Assembly: GCA_023425285.1 (NCBI GenBank) | Contig: JAFACY010000229.1 | Coordinates: forward strand, 1 to 7,244 | Reading direction: 5' to 3' | Length of the DNA stretch: 7,244 nucleotides | Origin: Bacillota bacterium | GTDB taxonomy: Bacteria; Bacillota; Clostridia; Tissierellales; Sedimentibacteraceae | Shown here: piece by piece, positions 6,494 to 7,244 of the stretch | How positions within the stretch are numbered: position 1 is the first letter of the stretch | How the letters are laid out: the number at the start of each line of letters is the position of its first letter | The notes under the pieces: model-generated | Databases searched by the model: none | What the model was told of the DNA's origin: nothing | Seen by the model: the letters and a program-made list of their open reading frames with translations, nothing else | Translations under genes and position numbers: made by a program

Positions 6494-6545
6494 CGCCTCG
6501 GTAATGCAAGCGAGCTTGTGCTGCACTCGGCTCAGATATGATATA
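6481..6545. repeat. 9-bp inverted repeat flanking a GC-rich 47-base segment
   Basis: TATATCATA (6481-6489) is the exact reverse complement of TATGATATA (6537-6545). Between them, 6490-6536 is about 60% GC (28 of 47) in an otherwise AT-rich spacer. The segment holds CTCGG twice (6497-6501, 6526-6530) and CGAG once between them (6511-6514), which could pair with either copy. It could be a leader RNA structure, a double operator or a small repeated element; the sequence alone does not decide. Confidence 0.4.
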
Positions 6546-6547
6546 AT
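6539..6547 (+). promoter_or_regulatory. Extended -10 promoter element P2 (TGATATAAT)
   Basis: TGATATAAT is a second perfect TGnTATAAT match, 31 bases before the ATG of the crt-like gene. The surrounding ATGATATAATA differs from the P1 sequence ATGGTATAATA at one of 11 positions. The -35 region is weak; TTGTGC at 6516-6521 has a 20-base spacer, which is too long. A start near 6554 would give a leader of about 25 bases. This is the best candidate for the main promoter of the downstream gene. Confidence 0.65.
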
Positions 6548-6578
6548 AGAGTTATAAAAATAAGCAAAGGAGCTTTTT

Positions 6579-7244
6579 ATGGAGATAAAGAATTTAGTTA
6601 TTGAAAAAAACAAAGGAATATGTACGGTTAAATTAAACAGTCCTCAGACTCTTAATTCGTTGAATGCAGACATGCTTAATGAGCTTGGATACGCATTTGA
6701 CCAGATCGGCAATGACGATGAGGTGTCGGTTGTAATTTTAACGGGAGAAGGCAAGGCGTTTGTTGCAGGAGCGGATATTGCATATATGAGTAAGCTGAGT
6801 CCTGCGGAGGCAAAGAAATTCTCTGAGGACGGCTCAAGATTATTCAGAAAAATCGAAACAATGAACAAGGTTGTAATTGCGGCAGTAAATGGTTTTGCAT
6901 TAGGCGGCGGATGTGAGCTTGCTATGGCATGCGACATGAGAATTGCTTCCGAAAAGGCTAAATTCGGACAGCCCGAGGTAGGTCTTGGAATTATCCCGGG
7001 ATTTTCCGGAACACAAAGACTGGCAAGATTAGTGGGCTTGGGAAGAGCGAAGGAGCTCATATTTACAGGATTGCATATAAATGCAGATGAAGCATACAGA
7101 ATTGGTATCGTTAACAAAGTAACAAACGTTGATGATTTGATGTCAGAATCATATAAAATGGCTGAAAAAATTATATCAAACTCAAAAACGGCTGTGATAT
7201 ATTCCAAGGAAACCATAAACAGAGGTATAGAAACAGATATAGAT
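6579..7244 (+). CDS. crt: Crotonase / short-chain enoyl-CoA hydratase, 3'-truncated by the window edge
   Basis: Cytoplasmic enzyme of the crotonase superfamily that hydrates crotonyl-CoA or dehydrates 3-hydroxybutyryl-CoA, a step in butyrate formation. The open frame runs 222 codons from ATG 6579 to the edge with no stop; clostridial Crt proteins have about 260 residues, so roughly 40 are missing. The ribosome binding site AAAGGAG (6566-6572) is 6 bases before the ATG. Visible signatures: AFVAGADI (60-67) and NGFALGGGCELAMACD (104-119), which provide the oxyanion hole, and FGQPEVGLGIIPG (129-141). The two catalytic glutamates are Glu113 and Glu133. The usual GFGGTQRL reads GFSGTQRL here (141-148). 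Similarity over the whole length to Clostridium acetobutylicum Crt, as recalled, includes SKETINRGIETDID versus SKQAINRGMQCDID. It is separated from the upstream genes by a terminator and its own promoters, so it is probably a separate unit, perhaps followed by other butyryl-CoA genes. Confidence 0.92.
   Translation, partial: MEIKNLVIEKNKGICTVKLNSPQTLNSLNADMLNELGYAFDQIGNDDEVSVVILTGEGKAFVAGADIAYMSKLSPAEAKKFSEDGSRLFRKIETMNKVVIAAVNGFALGGGCELAMACDMRIASEKAKFGQPEVGLGIIPGFSGTQRLARLVGLGRAKELIFTGLHINADEAYRIGIVNKVTNVDDLMSESYKMAEKIISNSKTAVIYSKETINRGIETDID

Noticed and set aside
6644..7216. 190-codon open frame on the - strand
   Set aside because: It is the complement of the crotonase coding sequence, whose catalytic motifs are all present on the + strand. 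The reverse translation resembles no family I know and has no ribosome binding site of note.
1..7244. tRNA, rRNA, CRISPR array, insertion sequence or attachment site
   Set aside because: No regularly spaced direct repeats, transposase motifs or tRNA-like cloverleaf were seen; nearly all of the window is explained by the listed genes.

Overview
The window looks like part of the chromosome of a low-GC Gram-positive anaerobe of the class Clostridia, possibly Lachnospiraceae-like. The evidence is a base composition of roughly 40% GC, strong AGGAGG-like ribosome binding sites, extended -10 promoters (TGnTATAAT), and a last gene very close in sequence to clostridial crotonase (Crt) of butyrate fermentation. 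The organism assignment is inferred from style and protein similarity recalled from memory, not from a database search. All genes lie on the + strand.

Positions 1-3791 hold four tightly packed genes of a peptide/opine/nickel-class (Dpp/Opp) ABC importer: two permeases (DppB-type, probably cut by the left edge, and DppC-type) and two ATPases (DppD-type and DppF-type). Gaps between them are 10, 10 and 3 bases. No substrate-binding protein gene is visible; it would normally sit just left of the window. After a 61-base gap come two enzyme genes: a divergent alanine dehydrogenase/transhydrogenase-family NAD-dependent oxidoreductase (3853-5022) and an MmgE/PrpD-family enzyme (5019-6350). These two overlap by ATGA, and the second has no visible Shine-Dalgarno of its own, so they are probably translationally coupled. 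A rho-independent terminator at 6359-6395 closes the block.

Positions 6396-6578 are a compact regulatory region with two near-identical extended -10 elements, an imperfect 26-bp palindrome over the first, and a GC-rich segment between inverted repeats. It precedes a crotonase/enoyl-CoA hydratase gene (crt-like, from 6579) that runs off the right edge.

The most interesting reading is that importer, dehydrogenase and MmgE/PrpD enzyme form one uptake-and-catabolism cassette for a small amino- or imino-carboxylate. The dehydrogenase keeps the catalytic residues of alanine dehydrogenase but changes residues that line the substrate pocket. Some MmgE/PrpD enzymes are lyases, dehydratases, decarboxylases or epimerases of di- and tricarboxylates, including iminodisuccinate. 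The true substrate cannot be named from sequence alone.
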